From Geobacter sp. (GTDB lineage: Bacteria > Desulfobacterota > Desulfuromonadia > Geobacterales > Geobacteraceae): a DNA stretch of 64,000 nt. Of this stretch, positions 16,057 to 26,324 are shown in pieces (the stretch's first letter is position 1; each line of letters starts with the position of its first letter). The notes under the pieces were generated by a model, which was not told the origin of the DNA, ran no database searches, and saw only the letters and a program-made list of their open reading frames with translations. The DNA lies in assembly GCA_003314535.1 (NCBI GenBank), contig POSG01000001.1, positions 415,996 to 479,995 on the forward strand, given 5' to 3'. Made by a program: the position numbers and the translations under genes.

Positions 16057-16623
16057 TTATGGCGCCGCTCCCGCGATTACCGCGACAGCTTCCATAAGGT
16101 CCCTGCAGACCGCCGCCCCGCGTCGCTGTGCTTCCCGCGCAGCTTCGCCCTCGCCACTTCCGACCAGGACGGTAAAACAGCCGGCCGCCAGGCCTGCTTC
16201 CACGTCGCCCAGCTTGTCCCCGACCATGAACGAACGGGACAGGTCGACGGACAGATCGGCCGCAGCCTCCAGCAGCATGCCCGGCAAGGGTTTGCGGCAG
16301 AGGCATTCGCCGCCCCGGCCGTCCGGTCCGTGGTCGGGATGGTGCGGGCATACGTAATACGCGTCAATCCTGCTGCCATATCGCGCGAGCTCGACGTCCA
16401 CATGGTCGTGAAGCCGCCTGACGTCCTCCAGAGAGTAAAAGCCCCGCGCAACCCCTGACTGGTTGGTGACAACGATTACCAGGTAACCGGCTTCATTCAG
16501 CAATCCTATGGCTTCGGGCGCACCGGGCAGAAACTGGAAGTCCTCAACGCGATGAACGTACCCCTTGTCCACGTTGATAACGCCGTCACGGTCCAGGAAA
16601 ACCGCTTTCCTGAGGCCGGTCAT
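16057..16623 (-). CDS. gmhB: D-glycero-D-manno-heptose-1,7-bisphosphate 7-phosphatase
   Basis: A 188-residue HAD phosphatase with catalytic FLDRDGVINVD near the N-terminus, VTNQSGVARG, and MVGDKLGDVEAG near the end. The zinc-binding insert CPHHPDH...CLCRKP distinguishes GmhB from other HAD enzymes. It removes the 7-phosphate in ADP-heptose synthesis. ATG 16623 is seven bases after GGAG; an ATG two codons earlier is too close to that site. It follows hldE, and with gmhA completes the heptose pathway in this cluster. Confidence 0.94.
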   Translation of the reverse strand: MTGLRKAVFLDRDGVINVDKGYVHRVEDFQFLPGAPEAIGLLNEAGYLVIVVTNQSGVARGFYSLEDVRRLHDHVDVELARYGSRIDAYYVCPHHPDHGPDGRGGECLCRKPLPGMLLEAAADLSVDLSRSFMVGDKLGDVEAGLAAGCFTVLVGSGEGEAAREAQRRGAAVCRDLMEAVAVIAGAAP

Positions 16624-16659
16624 CGCCATGCTCCGGCCGCCTGGAACTTTCTCGTGCGG

Positions 16660-18126
16660 TCAGCTGTAATTTTCAAGGATCTTCTCGATAATGCCGGTGG
16701 TGGACCTGCCGTCCACGAACTCCACCAGCTCGATTCTGCCGCCGTAGGATTCCACGAGGTCCTTGCCCACCACCTGCTCAGGAGTGTAATCGCCGCCCTT
16801 CACCAGTACGTGCGGTCGGAGGGTCTCCAGGAGATTCAGGGGGGTATCCTCGTCGAAAATGACCACGTAATCCACGCAATCGAGTGCGGCAAGGATATGC
16901 GCCCGCTCGTTCTGTCCGATGAGTGGACGTTTTTCACCCTTGAGGCGCCGGACCGATGCGTCGCTGTTGAGGCCCAGCACCAGGAGGTCACCGAAAGTCC
17001 GGGCCTTCTGCAGGTATTTCACGTGCCCCACATGCAGAAGGTCGAAACAGCCGTTGGTGAAGGCTACACGTTTCCCCTGCCGCTTCTCCCCTTCGATGAT
17101 GGAGGCAAGCACGTCCAGGTTCTTGATCTTTATATCGCTGTCCTGGTGCTCGTGGCGCATGGAACCGATCACCTCCTCGGGAAGGACCGTTGAAGTACCG
17201 ACCTTGCCCACCGCGATACCCGCCGCCACGTTGGCCAGCCGTGCGGACTCGTGGAAGTCCAGGCCGCAGGCGAGGCCAAGCCCCAGCATAGCCACCACCG
17301 TATCACCCGCGCCGGTCACATCGTATACCTCCCGGGCAACAGTCGGTATGTGGGTTGAACTGCCGTCCTTCAGGAACAACGACATCCCTTCGGAACTCCT
17401 GGTCACGAGGATGGCCTGGTAATCGCCCTCGGCGAGCAGGGTTCCCGCTGCGCCGGCAAGGCTCTGATCGTCGACGATGGGAATGCGGGATGCCACCTCC
17501 GCCTCTTTCCTGTTCGGAGTGATGATGGTAGCGCCCCTGTATTTTTCGTAATCATTTCCCTTGGGATCAACCACGACGCTGATGCCCCGGTCCAGGGCCG
17601 CAGCGACCAGCCCGGCGAGGACCCCGGGTGTGAGCACGCCCTTGCCGTAGTCGGAGGCCAGGATTATGTCCCAGTGGCTGGCCGGGTCGCGAACGTATTG
17701 CAGAATTTTTTCCTCGTATTCCGGGGAGATGTCCTCCCGTGTTTCCCGGTCGATGCGCACTATCTGCTGGTTGGACGCCACGACCCGTGTTTTTTTGCTG
17801 GTCATGCGGGAAGGGTCCTCGAACACGCCGGACACATCCACTCCCTTGCCGGTAAAGGCGCGCCTGAGATGTGCCCCGTTTTCATCGCCGCCGATCACGC
17901 TGCAGACGGAAACCGTGCATCCGAACGCGGCCAGGTTGTTCGCCACGTTCCCGGCGCCGCCCATACGCAGGTCCTCCCGACGCACGTCCACGACCTGGAC
18001 CGGCGCCTCGGGGGATATCCGTTCGGCCCGGCCCCAGAGATACTCGTCGAGCATCAGGTCTCCCACGATCAAAGCGCGGATCTTCCCGGCCCTGGCAAAT
18101 ATGGATTCCGCGTTCCTACGATCCAT
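16660..18126 (-). CDS. hldE: bifunctional heptose-7-phosphate kinase / heptose-1-phosphate adenylyltransferase
   Basis: A 488-residue two-domain enzyme. Residues 1-330 are a PfkB/ribokinase-type kinase (LMLDEYLWG, RMGGAGNVANNLAAFG, VTGAGDTVVAMLGLG with the catalytic Asp). Residues about 350-488 are a nucleotidyltransferase (FTNGCFDLLHVGHVKYLQKA with the HxGH motif; later VDGRSTTGIIEKI). It phosphorylates heptose-7-P at O1 and, after GmhB, adds AMP to give ADP-heptose for the lipopolysaccharide inner core. It lies between gmhB and the deoxyhypusine-synthase-like gene on the same strand. Confidence 0.96.
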   Translation of the reverse strand: MDRRNAESIFARAGKIRALIVGDLMLDEYLWGRAERISPEAPVQVVDVRREDLRMGGAGNVANNLAAFGCTVSVCSVIGGDENGAHLRRAFTGKGVDVSGVFEDPSRMTSKKTRVVASNQQIVRIDRETREDISPEYEEKILQYVRDPASHWDIILASDYGKGVLTPGVLAGLVAAALDRGISVVVDPKGNDYEKYRGATIITPNRKEAEVASRIPIVDDQSLAGAAGTLLAEGDYQAILVTRSSEGMSLFLKDGSSTHIPTVAREVYDVTGAGDTVVAMLGLGLACGLDFHESARLANVAAGIAVGKVGTSTVLPEEVIGSMRHEHQDSDIKIKNLDVLASIIEGEKRQGKRVAFTNGCFDLLHVGHVKYLQKARTFGDLLVLGLNSDASVRRLKGEKRPLIGQNERAHILAALDCVDYVVIFDEDTPLNLLETLRPHVLVKGGDYTPEQVVGKDLVESYGGRIELVEFVDGRSTTGIIEKILENYS

Positions 18127-18300
18127 CGCTACTCCCTGAAAAGAGCCCGGGACATGCCGCAGGCTGGTTGCTGGTTGCTGGTTAAACCTTTTAGGTCAAT
18201 ATTGTCTACCGTCAATGGAATATAACGTTACAAACGCATCCATCATGAGTTTTTTCGACGGGTTATGGCAATCGTCTGAAATCTGACTCCTGGCTCCTGA

Positions 18301-19257
18301 CTACTTGCTTTCCGCCATCCTGTCCAGTATGCCGCAGGCCAGCAGGGGGATCATGACTTCGTGGTGGCCGGTTATGGTATATCCGCGCCCCTTGCCGGAG
18401 GTGGGCCGCTTCACGACATTCTGCAGCGGCCGGTAGTGCTGCTGCATGTCGAAGTTGGCAGTGGTGAAGCCGTCCACATCGTACCCCAGGTTCTGAACAA
18501 CGGAGAGGGCTTTCAGGAAGACTTCGGGCAGGAGGACGGCGCTGCCGACATTCAGGTAGACACCGCCGTCGCCCAGTTCCGACAGCACGGACGCAAGTAT
18601 CCGGAAATCGGTATAGGAAGCCTGACCGATGACCGAACCGTCCGCCGTGGGATGCTGGTGAACGATATCAGTCCCCATGGCCACATGGACCGTAACCGGA
18701 ATGTCATGCTCCCGGCATGTCGCCAAAAGGCTCAGGTCACGGAAAGGGTTACCCCTGTCGATGATGAATGTCCCCAGGGCTTCGCCGAACCCCAGCCCCT
18801 TTGCCACGCCTTCCTTCAGCGCCCGGTTTATGTCGCGTCCCGTTTCTTCTGCCATGCCGAACAACCCGCAGTGGAGCGCCGCCCCCACGTCTTCGCTCGT
18901 TTCGCCGATAAGGGAAATTTCGTAATCATGTATGGCAACGGCACCGTTTACCGCGAACGCGGTTATGGCGCCCGCCTCCACGAGGCTCTTCAGGACCGGT
19001 TGAAGCCCGCATTTGATCACATGGGCGCCCATGGCCATCACAACCGGCTTGCCCGCCGCCCGGGCCGAGGCCACCGCTTCCACCACCGCCAGGAGATCCC
19101 GCGCCGCGAGCTGGGGAGGCATGGACCTCAGCAGCTGGCTGACCGTCATTCCCGGCCTGACCTTCATCGCGGCATCCCGCTTCATGAGCACCTTGTTTGA
19201 CCGGTCGGCAATGGGGTAGGTTTTCACCCCGGACATGTCCATGGGTCTGTATTTCAT
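18301..19257 (-). CDS. conserved protein with deoxyhypusine-synthase-like layout
   Basis: A 318-residue soluble protein, ATG 19257 preceded by GGGGGAGGA. The run GMTVSQLLRSM, then GKPVVMAMGAHVIKCGLQPV, then AFAVNGAVAIHDYEISLIG parallels deoxyhypusine synthase (gMTVselL..M, then GLR.vi..L, then tGA...hD). Later segments FIIDRGNPFRD, VTVHVAMGTDIVHQHP and GGVYLNVGSAVLLPEVFLKA also fit a Rossmann NAD-binding enzyme. The lysine motif of true deoxyhypusine synthase is not evident at the C-terminus (GYTITGHHEVMIPLLACG), and bacteria lack the eIF5A substrate, so the reaction is unknown. Its position between gmhA and hldE suggests a link to envelope sugars, but this is inference. Confidence 0.8.
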   Translation of the reverse strand: MKYRPMDMSGVKTYPIADRSNKVLMKRDAAMKVRPGMTVSQLLRSMPPQLAARDLLAVVEAVASARAAGKPVVMAMGAHVIKCGLQPVLKSLVEAGAITAFAVNGAVAIHDYEISLIGETSEDVGAALHCGLFGMAEETGRDINRALKEGVAKGLGFGEALGTFIIDRGNPFRDLSLLATCREHDIPVTVHVAMGTDIVHQHPTADGSVIGQASYTDFRILASVLSELGDGGVYLNVGSAVLLPEVFLKALSVVQNLGYDVDGFTTANFDMQQHYRPLQNVVKRPTSGKGRGYTITGHHEVMIPLLACGILDRMAESK

Positions 19258-19340
19258 TCATTCCTCCCCCGGATCGCCGTATTGCGGCCCGGACAGCGGC
19301 CGGCGCCTTTCAGAGGGCGCTCAGGATATCTTTTGCGCGT

Positions 19341-19916
19341 TCAGGATTCGAACAAATCCCGCTCTACCAGATCACACAGCACATGTATCATGAAAATGTG
19401 GCCCTCCTGGATACGGGGCGTGTCCTGAACCGGCACGGTCAGGTCGATGTCCACCATGCCGCCAATCTTCCCGCCGTTCCTGCCGAGCAGGCCGATCGTT
19501 CTGCACCCCATTTCCTGCGCCAGGCCAAGGGCCGAAATCACATTGGCGGATTCTCCGCTGGTGGAGATGCCGATGACCACATCACCCTCGACTGCCAGGG
19601 CCTCGATCTGGCGGCGGAAAACGGCTTCGAACCCGTAGTCGTTCCCCACAGCCGTGAGTATCGATGAGTCGGTAGTCAGAGCTATCGCGGGCAGAGCCCT
19701 GCGCTCCATGCGGAAACGGCCCACCATCTCCGCTGCCAGGTGCTGGGCATCGGCGGCGGACCCGCCGTTCCCCATGACCAGGACTTTCCGCCCGCTGCGG
19801 AAAGCCTGTGCCAGGACGCCGGCCGCCAGGGAGATCTTCGGCGCCAAATTTCTTTCCACGGCCTCCATTGCTTCCCGGTGTGCCCGGAAATAGGAAAGCA
19901 TGCTGTTATCGGTCAT
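19341..19916 (-). CDS. gmhA: sedoheptulose-7-phosphate isomerase
   Basis: A 191-residue SIS-domain protein of normal GmhA length, ATG 19916 preceded by GAGAGG. Motifs are VLVMGNGGSAADAQHLAAEMVGRF, IALTTDSSILTAVGNDYG and GISTSGESANV, all typical of GmhA; His residues in the HIFMIH segment match the zinc/active-site region near the end. It converts sedoheptulose-7-phosphate to heptose-7-phosphate, the first committed step toward ADP-heptose. First gene of the sugar run; the mreB terminator lies about 200 bases upstream. Confidence 0.95.
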   Translation of the reverse strand: MTDNSMLSYFRAHREAMEAVERNLAPKISLAAGVLAQAFRSGRKVLVMGNGGSAADAQHLAAEMVGRFRMERRALPAIALTTDSSILTAVGNDYGFEAVFRRQIEALAVEGDVVIGISTSGESANVISALGLAQEMGCRTIGLLGRNGGKIGGMVDIDLTVPVQDTPRIQEGHIFMIHVLCDLVERDLFES

Positions 19917-20116
19917 CTGAAACCTCTCGTTGAAAAGTGGCGGAATCCTGGTGGCGCAAGGCAGGAGATCCCCGGTAACAACGGTCTCTTCCGGACCGGC
20001 CGGGAACTCCGGCCCCGGGAAGCGTTCGTCTCCAGCACCGGGCATTGACAGGCAGGGCGTGAAACATGTAAAGGCAACCGGTTCCAAGGCTTCAAATCAA
20101 AAGCAGGGACAAGCAG

Positions 20117-20153
20117 AAAGCCCCCATGGGACGCACGTCGCCATCGGGGCTTT
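20117..20153 (-). terminator. terminator downstream of mreB
   Basis: A hairpin with stem AAAGCCCC/GGGGCTTT plus ATGG/CCAT, 11-base loop, about 15 bases after the mreB stop. Read on the minus strand the 3' arm ends in CTTTCT; on the plus strand it ends in a T-run, so it could act both ways. Confidence 0.7.
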
Positions 20154-20169
20154 TTCGTCAGCTCCTTAC

Positions 20170-21270
<1,101 letters not shown>

Positions 21271-21333
21271 TTAGCAAAAACATTGCCCAGTGGCAAGAAA
21301 AAACGGACACAATCCGGTTGCTTTTGCCTCCGG

Positions 21334-21339
21334 ATTATA
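21334..21339 (-). promoter_or_regulatory. candidate -10 element of the mreB promoter
   Basis: A perfect TATAAT on the minus strand about 120 bases upstream of the mreB ATG, in the only AT-rich part of the divergent mreB/ppiD gap. A convincing -35 at 17 bases was not found, so this is a weak call. Confidence 0.3.
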
Positions 21340-21404
21340 TTACTATGCCAAGCCGTTACATATTGTATTTCATCCATTTATCCGACCATAGGAGCAGACA
21401 ACTC

Positions 21405-22994
21405 ATGCTGGGTATCATGCGAAAGTATAAATCTTCAATCATTATAAAAGGGGTTTTCATCGTCATAGTCCTGTCCTTCATAGGCACCATCTTTCTGATC
21501 TGGGGCAAGGGTGAAGAAGGTTTCAAGGGTTCCACCTATGCCCTCAAGGTAAACGGCGAGCAGATCCCCTACGAGGATTACTCCAGGGCATACGAACAGG
21601 CGAAGAACTCGATCCAGCAGATTTACGGCCAGCAGCTGACCCCTGAACTGGAGAAGCAGATGGGCCTCCGGAACATGGTCATCAAGAGCCTGGTCGGCGC
21701 GACGCTGGTGAAACAGGAAGCCAAACGGATGGGACTCAAGGTTACGGAAGAGGAAGTCGTTGCCGCAATTGCAGCAATACCGGTATTCCAGAGAAACGGC
21801 GTCTTCGACAAGCAGCAGTACGAAGAGGTTCTGCGGATGAACCGCGTCACGCCGCAGGTTTTCGAGGCCGCCCAAAAGGATGAGCTCCTGATGATGAAGG
21901 CGCGCAAGGCAGTGGCCGAGCGCATTTCGGTAACCGATGATCAGGCCCTGAAGGCGTTTCGCAAGCAGCATGACCGCATCGAGCTCAACTATGTGTCCGT
22001 CTCGCCCGCTGACGTCCGGAACAGGGTCAAGGTCACGGACCAGGGGCTGAATTCATTCCTCCAGCAGCACGAGAAGGAATTCCGCACCCAGGAGCAGATC
22101 AGCATCTCTTACGCGCTTATCGCCCCGGAAAGAATGGCGGGCTCGATTTCCGTCAGCAATGATGAAGTCCAGTCCTTTTACCAGAAAAACCTCGACCGCT
22201 ACCAGGGCAAAGACGGCATACTTCCCTTCGAAGAAGTCAGGGACCGCGCCAGGGCGGATGCGCTGAAATTCAAGGCGGGTAAACTGGCTTACGAGGCAGC
22301 CGCGGATGCGCTGAACAAGAACATGAAGACCGCCGACCTGAAAAGCGCGGCCCGTATGCTCAAGGTCCCGGTCAACGACACCCCCATGTTTTCCCAGAAA
22401 AATCCGCCTGCGTCGCTGGCCGGCGAAACGAACCTGATCCAGAAGGCGTTCATGCTCAAGCAGGGCGCCCTGGGCGGTCCGGTGGAGTCGGGGCGCGGGG
22501 TCTACCTGTTCAAGGTCGACGCGAGAAAACCCGCATCCGTGCCGCCACTTTCCAGCATCCGCTCCCTGGTGGAAAAGGGCTTCGTGGAAGCTGAAGCCAG
22601 GGAACTGGCCGCTGCCACGGCCGGAGATTTCCAGGCAAAGCTGGCCAAGGGGAACTTTGGCGGCAGCCTTCAGGATACCGGCCCCTTCTCCTATTCGGAC
22701 AAGGGACACATCCCCGGAATCGGCGCCGCGCCTGAAATCATGGAAGCCGCCTTCAACCTGACCAAATCTTCTCCGGCTCCCGCGTCCCCCTTTGCAGCCA
22801 ACGGCCGCTGGTATGCGATTCGCCTCAAGAACCGCACGGAAGCCGACACGGCAGCCTTCCAGAAGGAAAAGGAGCAGATAAAGCAGGCGCTGCTGCCGAG
22901 GCTCCAGCAGGAAGCGCTGCAGAAATGGATGCAGGGGCTTTTCGACAAGTACAAGGACAAGATAAAGGTCAACCCGGCGTTGGAACGCGAATGA
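21405..22994 (+). CDS. PpiD/SurA-type periplasmic folding chaperone
   Basis: A 529-residue protein, ATG 21405 (MLGIMRKYKSS) behind AGGAG. One N-terminal transmembrane helix (IKGVFIVIVLSFIGTIFLIW) is followed by a SurA_N/PpiD-type helical chaperone domain (ALKVNGEQIPYEDYSRAYEQ, LVGATLVKQEAKRMGLKVTEEEV). A second helical region and a C-terminal LKQGALGGPVESGRGVYLFKV segment match PpiD. PpiD is an inner-membrane-anchored periplasmic foldase near the Sec translocon. The usual parvulin signature (hILi...A..GgdLG) is not evident, so prolyl isomerase activity is doubtful. Confidence 0.85.
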   Translation: MLGIMRKYKSSIIIKGVFIVIVLSFIGTIFLIWGKGEEGFKGSTYALKVNGEQIPYEDYSRAYEQAKNSIQQIYGQQLTPELEKQMGLRNMVIKSLVGATLVKQEAKRMGLKVTEEEVVAAIAAIPVFQRNGVFDKQQYEEVLRMNRVTPQVFEAAQKDELLMMKARKAVAERISVTDDQALKAFRKQHDRIELNYVSVSPADVRNRVKVTDQGLNSFLQQHEKEFRTQEQISISYALIAPERMAGSISVSNDEVQSFYQKNLDRYQGKDGILPFEEVRDRARADALKFKAGKLAYEAAADALNKNMKTADLKSAARMLKVPVNDTPMFSQKNPPASLAGETNLIQKAFMLKQGALGGPVESGRGVYLFKVDARKPASVPPLSSIRSLVEKGFVEAEARELAAATAGDFQAKLAKGNFGGSLQDTGPFSYSDKGHIPGIGAAPEIMEAAFNLTKSSPAPASPFAANGRWYAIRLKNRTEADTAAFQKEKEQIKQALLPRLQQEALQKWMQGLFDKYKDKIKVNPALERE

Positions 22995-23033
22995 TCTCCA
23001 GTTCGAAAGAGACACCGAATCAGTGGACGAGAA

Positions 23034-23065
23034 AAAGGATGCCGCCAGGCATCCTTTCCTCATTT
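23034..23065 (+). terminator. terminator after the PpiD-like gene
   Basis: AAAGGATGCC with loop GCCA and GGCATCCTTT, a perfect 10-bp stem followed by CCTCATTTT, 40 bases after the stop. Confidence 0.75.
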
Positions 23066-23098
23066 TGACTACAACAGCGCGAAAAAGGAGACAGCATT

Positions 23099-23980
23099 TT
23101 GGATAATACGGTAATGACCACGGACTTCCCTGACCTGACCCTTGCCGGGCGCGGCAAGGTGCGTGACATCTATGACCTGGGAGAGGCGCTTCTGATCGTA
23201 ACGACCGACAGGATGTCCGCCTTCGATGTCATCATGAATGAAGGAATTCCGGGCAAGGGCAAGGTTCTCACGCAGATATCGGCGTACTGGTTCAGGCAGA
23301 TGGAAGACATCATCCCCCATCACCTCATAAGCACGGAGGTCAACGAATTCCCCGCCTGTTGCAGGAAATACGCATCCGTTCTGGAAGGTCGATCCATGCT
23401 GGTGAAAAAAGCCCGGCCCCTGCCCGTCGAATGCATCGTGCGCGGCTACCTGGCCGGCTCCGGCTGGAAGGAATACAGTGAGAAAGGTTCCGTGTGCGGG
23501 GTGCCCCTGCCCGCCGGGCTGGTCGAATCCAGCCGCCTGGACGACCCGATCTTCACCCCCTCCACGAAGGCCGAACTGGGAGACCACGACGAGAACATCA
23601 CATTCGAACGCATGGTGGAGCTGTGCGGGGCAACGGTCGCCGGGCAGGCCAGGCAGGCCACGCTCGACATCTACGGGAAGGCCAGGGAAATCGCAGCCGC
23701 CAGGGGCATCATCATAGCCGACACCAAGTTCGAGTTCGGCATGTCAGACAACAAGCTCATCCTCATCGACGAGTGCCTGACCCCGGATTCCAGCAGGTTC
23801 TGGCCCAGGGACGGCTACCGGCCGGGCGCTTCCCAGCCGAGCTTCGACAAGCAGTTCCTGCGGGATTACCTGGAAACGCTCGACTGGAACAAGAAGGCGC
23901 CGGCGCCCAGCCTGCCCGAAGACATCATCCGGAAAACCGCGGAGAAATACCGGGAGGCCCTGGAGCGGCTCACTGCCTGA
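23099..23980 (+). CDS. purC: phosphoribosylaminoimidazole-succinocarboxamide synthase
   Basis: A 293-residue SAICAR synthetase of the longer, yeast-like type. Motifs include [41 protein letters not shown] and IADTKFEFG, with [12 protein letters not shown] in the substrate-binding part. It joins aspartate to CAIR in purine synthesis. The start is taken as TTG 23099, eight bases after AAGGAG; the first ATG (23114) is 23 bases from that site and would remove five residues. It is a single-gene unit flanked by hairpins on both sides. Confidence 0.95.
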   Translation: MDNTVMTTDFPDLTLAGRGKVRDIYDLGEALLIVTTDRMSAFDVIMNEGIPGKGKVLTQISAYWFRQMEDIIPHHLISTEVNEFPACCRKYASVLEGRSMLVKKARPLPVECIVRGYLAGSGWKEYSEKGSVCGVPLPAGLVESSRLDDPIFTPSTKAELGDHDENITFERMVELCGATVAGQARQATLDIYGKAREIAAARGIIIADTKFEFGMSDNKLILIDECLTPDSSRFWPRDGYRPGASQPSFDKQFLRDYLETLDWNKKAPAPSLPEDIIRKTAEKYREALERLTA

Positions 23981-23993
23981 GCCAGATGCGCGA

Positions 23994-24023
23994 ACGCCCC
24001 GGGGACCCCCGGGGCGTTTTTTT
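23994..24023 (+). terminator. terminator between purC and the FmdB gene
   Basis: AACGCCCCGGGG / CCCCGGGGCGTT stem with a 3-base loop followed by seven T, 14 bases after the purC stop. The T-run touches the stop of the convergent FmdB gene, so it may serve both. Confidence 0.9.
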
Positions 24024-24511
24024 CACAAGCGGTAAAGCGTGTCGTCCTTGTCCGGCGGTCTGGTCTTCCGCCTTCCCCCCTTCTCCTTCACCACGTCAAA
24101 CGGGCTGTCGCCGTCAAACAATTCCCCCATCTCTTCCTCGATCTTTTCCGGGTCTTCCCCTGCCTCCAGGCGCCGGATCGCTTCCTCGAAACCGGCCCCC
24201 AGGTCCATGCCGGTGGCCTTGGAAAGCTTGCGCATGAAACCCGCCATCTGGCGCGGATCGTTTTCGTCCATTCCGTCCATCTGGCCGGCCAGCGACTCCA
24301 TGGCCCGTTCCATCCTGTCATCGTCCATCTCCGGCATGGCATCGCTCGAAGCTTCCATACGGCCGCTGGAAACGGCAAACCTGGACACCTGCCTTTCCAG
24401 CTCCGGTTTCCCGCAGCGTGGGCAGGGAGGGCGCTTGTCAGTGTCGACCCGGCTGGAGATGAAATTGAAGATGGTATGGCAGTCGTTGCAGTAGAATTCA
24501 TATACCGGCAT
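24023..24511 (-). CDS. FmdB family zinc-ribbon protein
   Basis: A 162-residue protein whose first 45 residues form the FmdB regulatory zinc ribbon: MPVYEFYCNDC with Cys8 and Cys11, then PPCPRCGKP with Cys30 and Cys33, and the typical LERQVSRFAVSSG. The longer C-terminal part is acidic and Met-rich, predicted helical (MERAMESLAGQMDGMDENDP), as in many delta-proteobacterial members. Function is poorly defined; the family was named for a regulator near formamidase genes. It sits 50 bases downstream of the pyrophosphatase gene on the same strand and may be co-transcribed. Confidence 0.9.
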   Translation of the reverse strand: MPVYEFYCNDCHTIFNFISSRVDTDKRPPCPRCGKPELERQVSRFAVSSGRMEASSDAMPEMDDDRMERAMESLAGQMDGMDENDPRQMAGFMRKLSKATGMDLGAGFEEAIRRLEAGEDPEKIEEEMGELFDGDSPFDVVKEKGGRRKTRPPDKDDTLYRL

Positions 24512-24562
24512 AGGGGAATCTCCTTTACACCAAGGGAAAAGTCATGACGGGTACCTATCCCG

Positions 24563-26209
24563 TTACAGGGAAGCAAGTACCTTGAGCAGGTGCGGAACCA
24601 TCTGCTTCTTGCGGGACATCACCCCTTTGAGTTCGTACAGTTGAGGTTCGAGCTGGGGATAGCCCATGACATGTGCCAATTCTTTCATCCCGTCGGTCAG
24701 GAACAAGGTGGTTTCAGTGTAGATATCCGTAACCATGAGACCTGCGAGCCGGAGCCTGTCCTCCTCCCTGACTCTCTTCAACGATTCGCGGAGCCTGTCC
24801 TGAAGCTCGAAGAATTCGTCGAATCCCACCACTTCCACCTGGCCAATGCCGACAGCTATCTCACCGACCTGGAAATGTTTGAAGTCGGAACGGACCGCCC
24901 CTTCGGGCGTTCCATGCGCTGCAAAACCGCTGCAGGAGGTGAATATCTCCCTGCCGAATGACGCGATATCGAGGCCGGCCAGGCTCCCGAGCCATTCAGC
25001 AGCTTCCCTGTCGCGGCCGGTCGTGGTCGAGGACCTGAGGATTACGGTGTCGGACAAAATGCCCCCCAGCATCAGTGCCGCCAAAGCAGGTTCGGGCATG
25101 ATGCCCTTTTCCCGGTAGAGCGAAGCTACGACAGTGCAGGTGCTGCCCACCGCCATGGCCACGAAAGTGATGGGCTGGCTGGTCGGCGGGTTGCCCAGCT
25201 TGTGGTGGTCGATCACCTCGACGATTTCCAGTTTGTCGGCGCCGGGCACTGCCTGGCCGAGCTCGTTGTGGTCTACCAGTATCAGTGCGTGGGGAAGGGG
25301 TTTGAGAAGGGATGACTTGGTTGCGATCCCGGCCAATGTGCCATCCTCTTCCACGGCGATCACCGCCGGCTCCCCTGAATGGAGCAGCTTCAACCTGAGG
25401 TGTTCGAGCGGCTCGCCGACCCCGATGCTGGCGAACTTCGTTTCGGCGAAAGACGAGAGCGGCGCGGCCAGCCTGGCCTTGGCCGCAGCCGAAGCAGTGT
25501 CGCAGGGAGTGGAAAGAACGGCTACGCCTTTTTCCCGTGCCTGATCCAGAAGCGGCTCAGCAACATCCAGCCCCCCTGTAACCACCAGGACGCGCACCCC
25601 GATATCGATTGCCGCCTCATGGATGGCGCCGCGGTCGCCGGTCAGGATCAGGAGGCTTCGCGGATCATAGCCCTCGATCCGGCTGGTAAAGGATTCTTCG
25701 GTCATTGCGCCTACGAACAGCTGCAGGTGCTCGATATCCGGGCAAGGAGCGCCGGTGAGAAAAGTCCCATCAAGACAGAAGGCAAGATCTTTCAATGATG
25801 CTTCGATAGACCTGCTTCGCGCAGATCCGGCAACAAGGTATTTCTCGGACAGCTTGAGCAGGGACACCAGTCCGCATGGCGCGTTATCGCCGTCCACGAC
25901 CGGCAGGACCCTGATGTTGTGCCGGTGGAAAAGCTCCAGCGCCTCCTTGAGAGTCATTCCCGCGGTCGCGGTTACCGGCCTGGGATTGATTATGTCGCAA
26001 ACCTTCGGGTGCACGTCCGCCAGGTAGAGCGGCTGTTCGATTCCGAGACGTTCGAGTATGTAGCGTGTCTGCGGGTTGGGAGATCCGGCCATTGCCGCAA
26101 CAACGCTGTCGTCACCCTGCCGTTTTATCAACTCCGAATATGCTACGGCCGATGCGATGGAATCGGTATCCGGATTTCTGTGGCCTATTACGTAGATTTT
26201 CCTGCCCAT
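24563..26209 (-). CDS. ppaC: manganese-dependent inorganic pyrophosphatase with CBS-DRTGG insert
   Basis: A 548-residue family II pyrophosphatase. The DHH catalytic core shows GHRNPDTDS near residue 8 and VIDHHKLGNPP near 335, followed by GSTCTVVASLYRE and the C-terminal DHHA2 domain. The core is interrupted between residues about 70 and 300 by two CBS halves (the second containing PAVIAVEEDGTLAGIATKSSLL) and a DRTGG domain, the architecture of nucleotide-regulated CBS-PPases. It hydrolyses PPi to 2 Pi in the cytosol; adenine nucleotides probably tune activity. It is the only pyrophosphatase in view and lies upstream of the FmdB gene. Confidence 0.93.
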   Translation of the reverse strand: MGRKIYVIGHRNPDTDSIASAVAYSELIKRQGDDSVVAAMAGSPNPQTRYILERLGIEQPLYLADVHPKVCDIINPRPVTATAGMTLKEALELFHRHNIRVLPVVDGDNAPCGLVSLLKLSEKYLVAGSARSRSIEASLKDLAFCLDGTFLTGAPCPDIEHLQLFVGAMTEESFTSRIEGYDPRSLLILTGDRGAIHEAAIDIGVRVLVVTGGLDVAEPLLDQAREKGVAVLSTPCDTASAAAKARLAAPLSSFAETKFASIGVGEPLEHLRLKLLHSGEPAVIAVEEDGTLAGIATKSSLLKPLPHALILVDHNELGQAVPGADKLEIVEVIDHHKLGNPPTSQPITFVAMAVGSTCTVVASLYREKGIMPEPALAALMLGGILSDTVILRSSTTTGRDREAAEWLGSLAGLDIASFGREIFTSCSGFAAHGTPEGAVRSDFKHFQVGEIAVGIGQVEVVGFDEFFELQDRLRESLKRVREEDRLRLAGLMVTDIYTETTLFLTDGMKELAHVMGYPQLEPQLYELKGVMSRKKQMVPHLLKVLASL

Positions 26210-26324
26210 TCAAATCTCCCGTTTCAATCCGGCGCCGCCACAGGCGGGCGCCCTTTCACTGGAAAAGCAAACAGCCGGTCCCTCAGGCTGCAGAAAACCC
26301 TGTAACACCTGCTATGCCTGCCTG

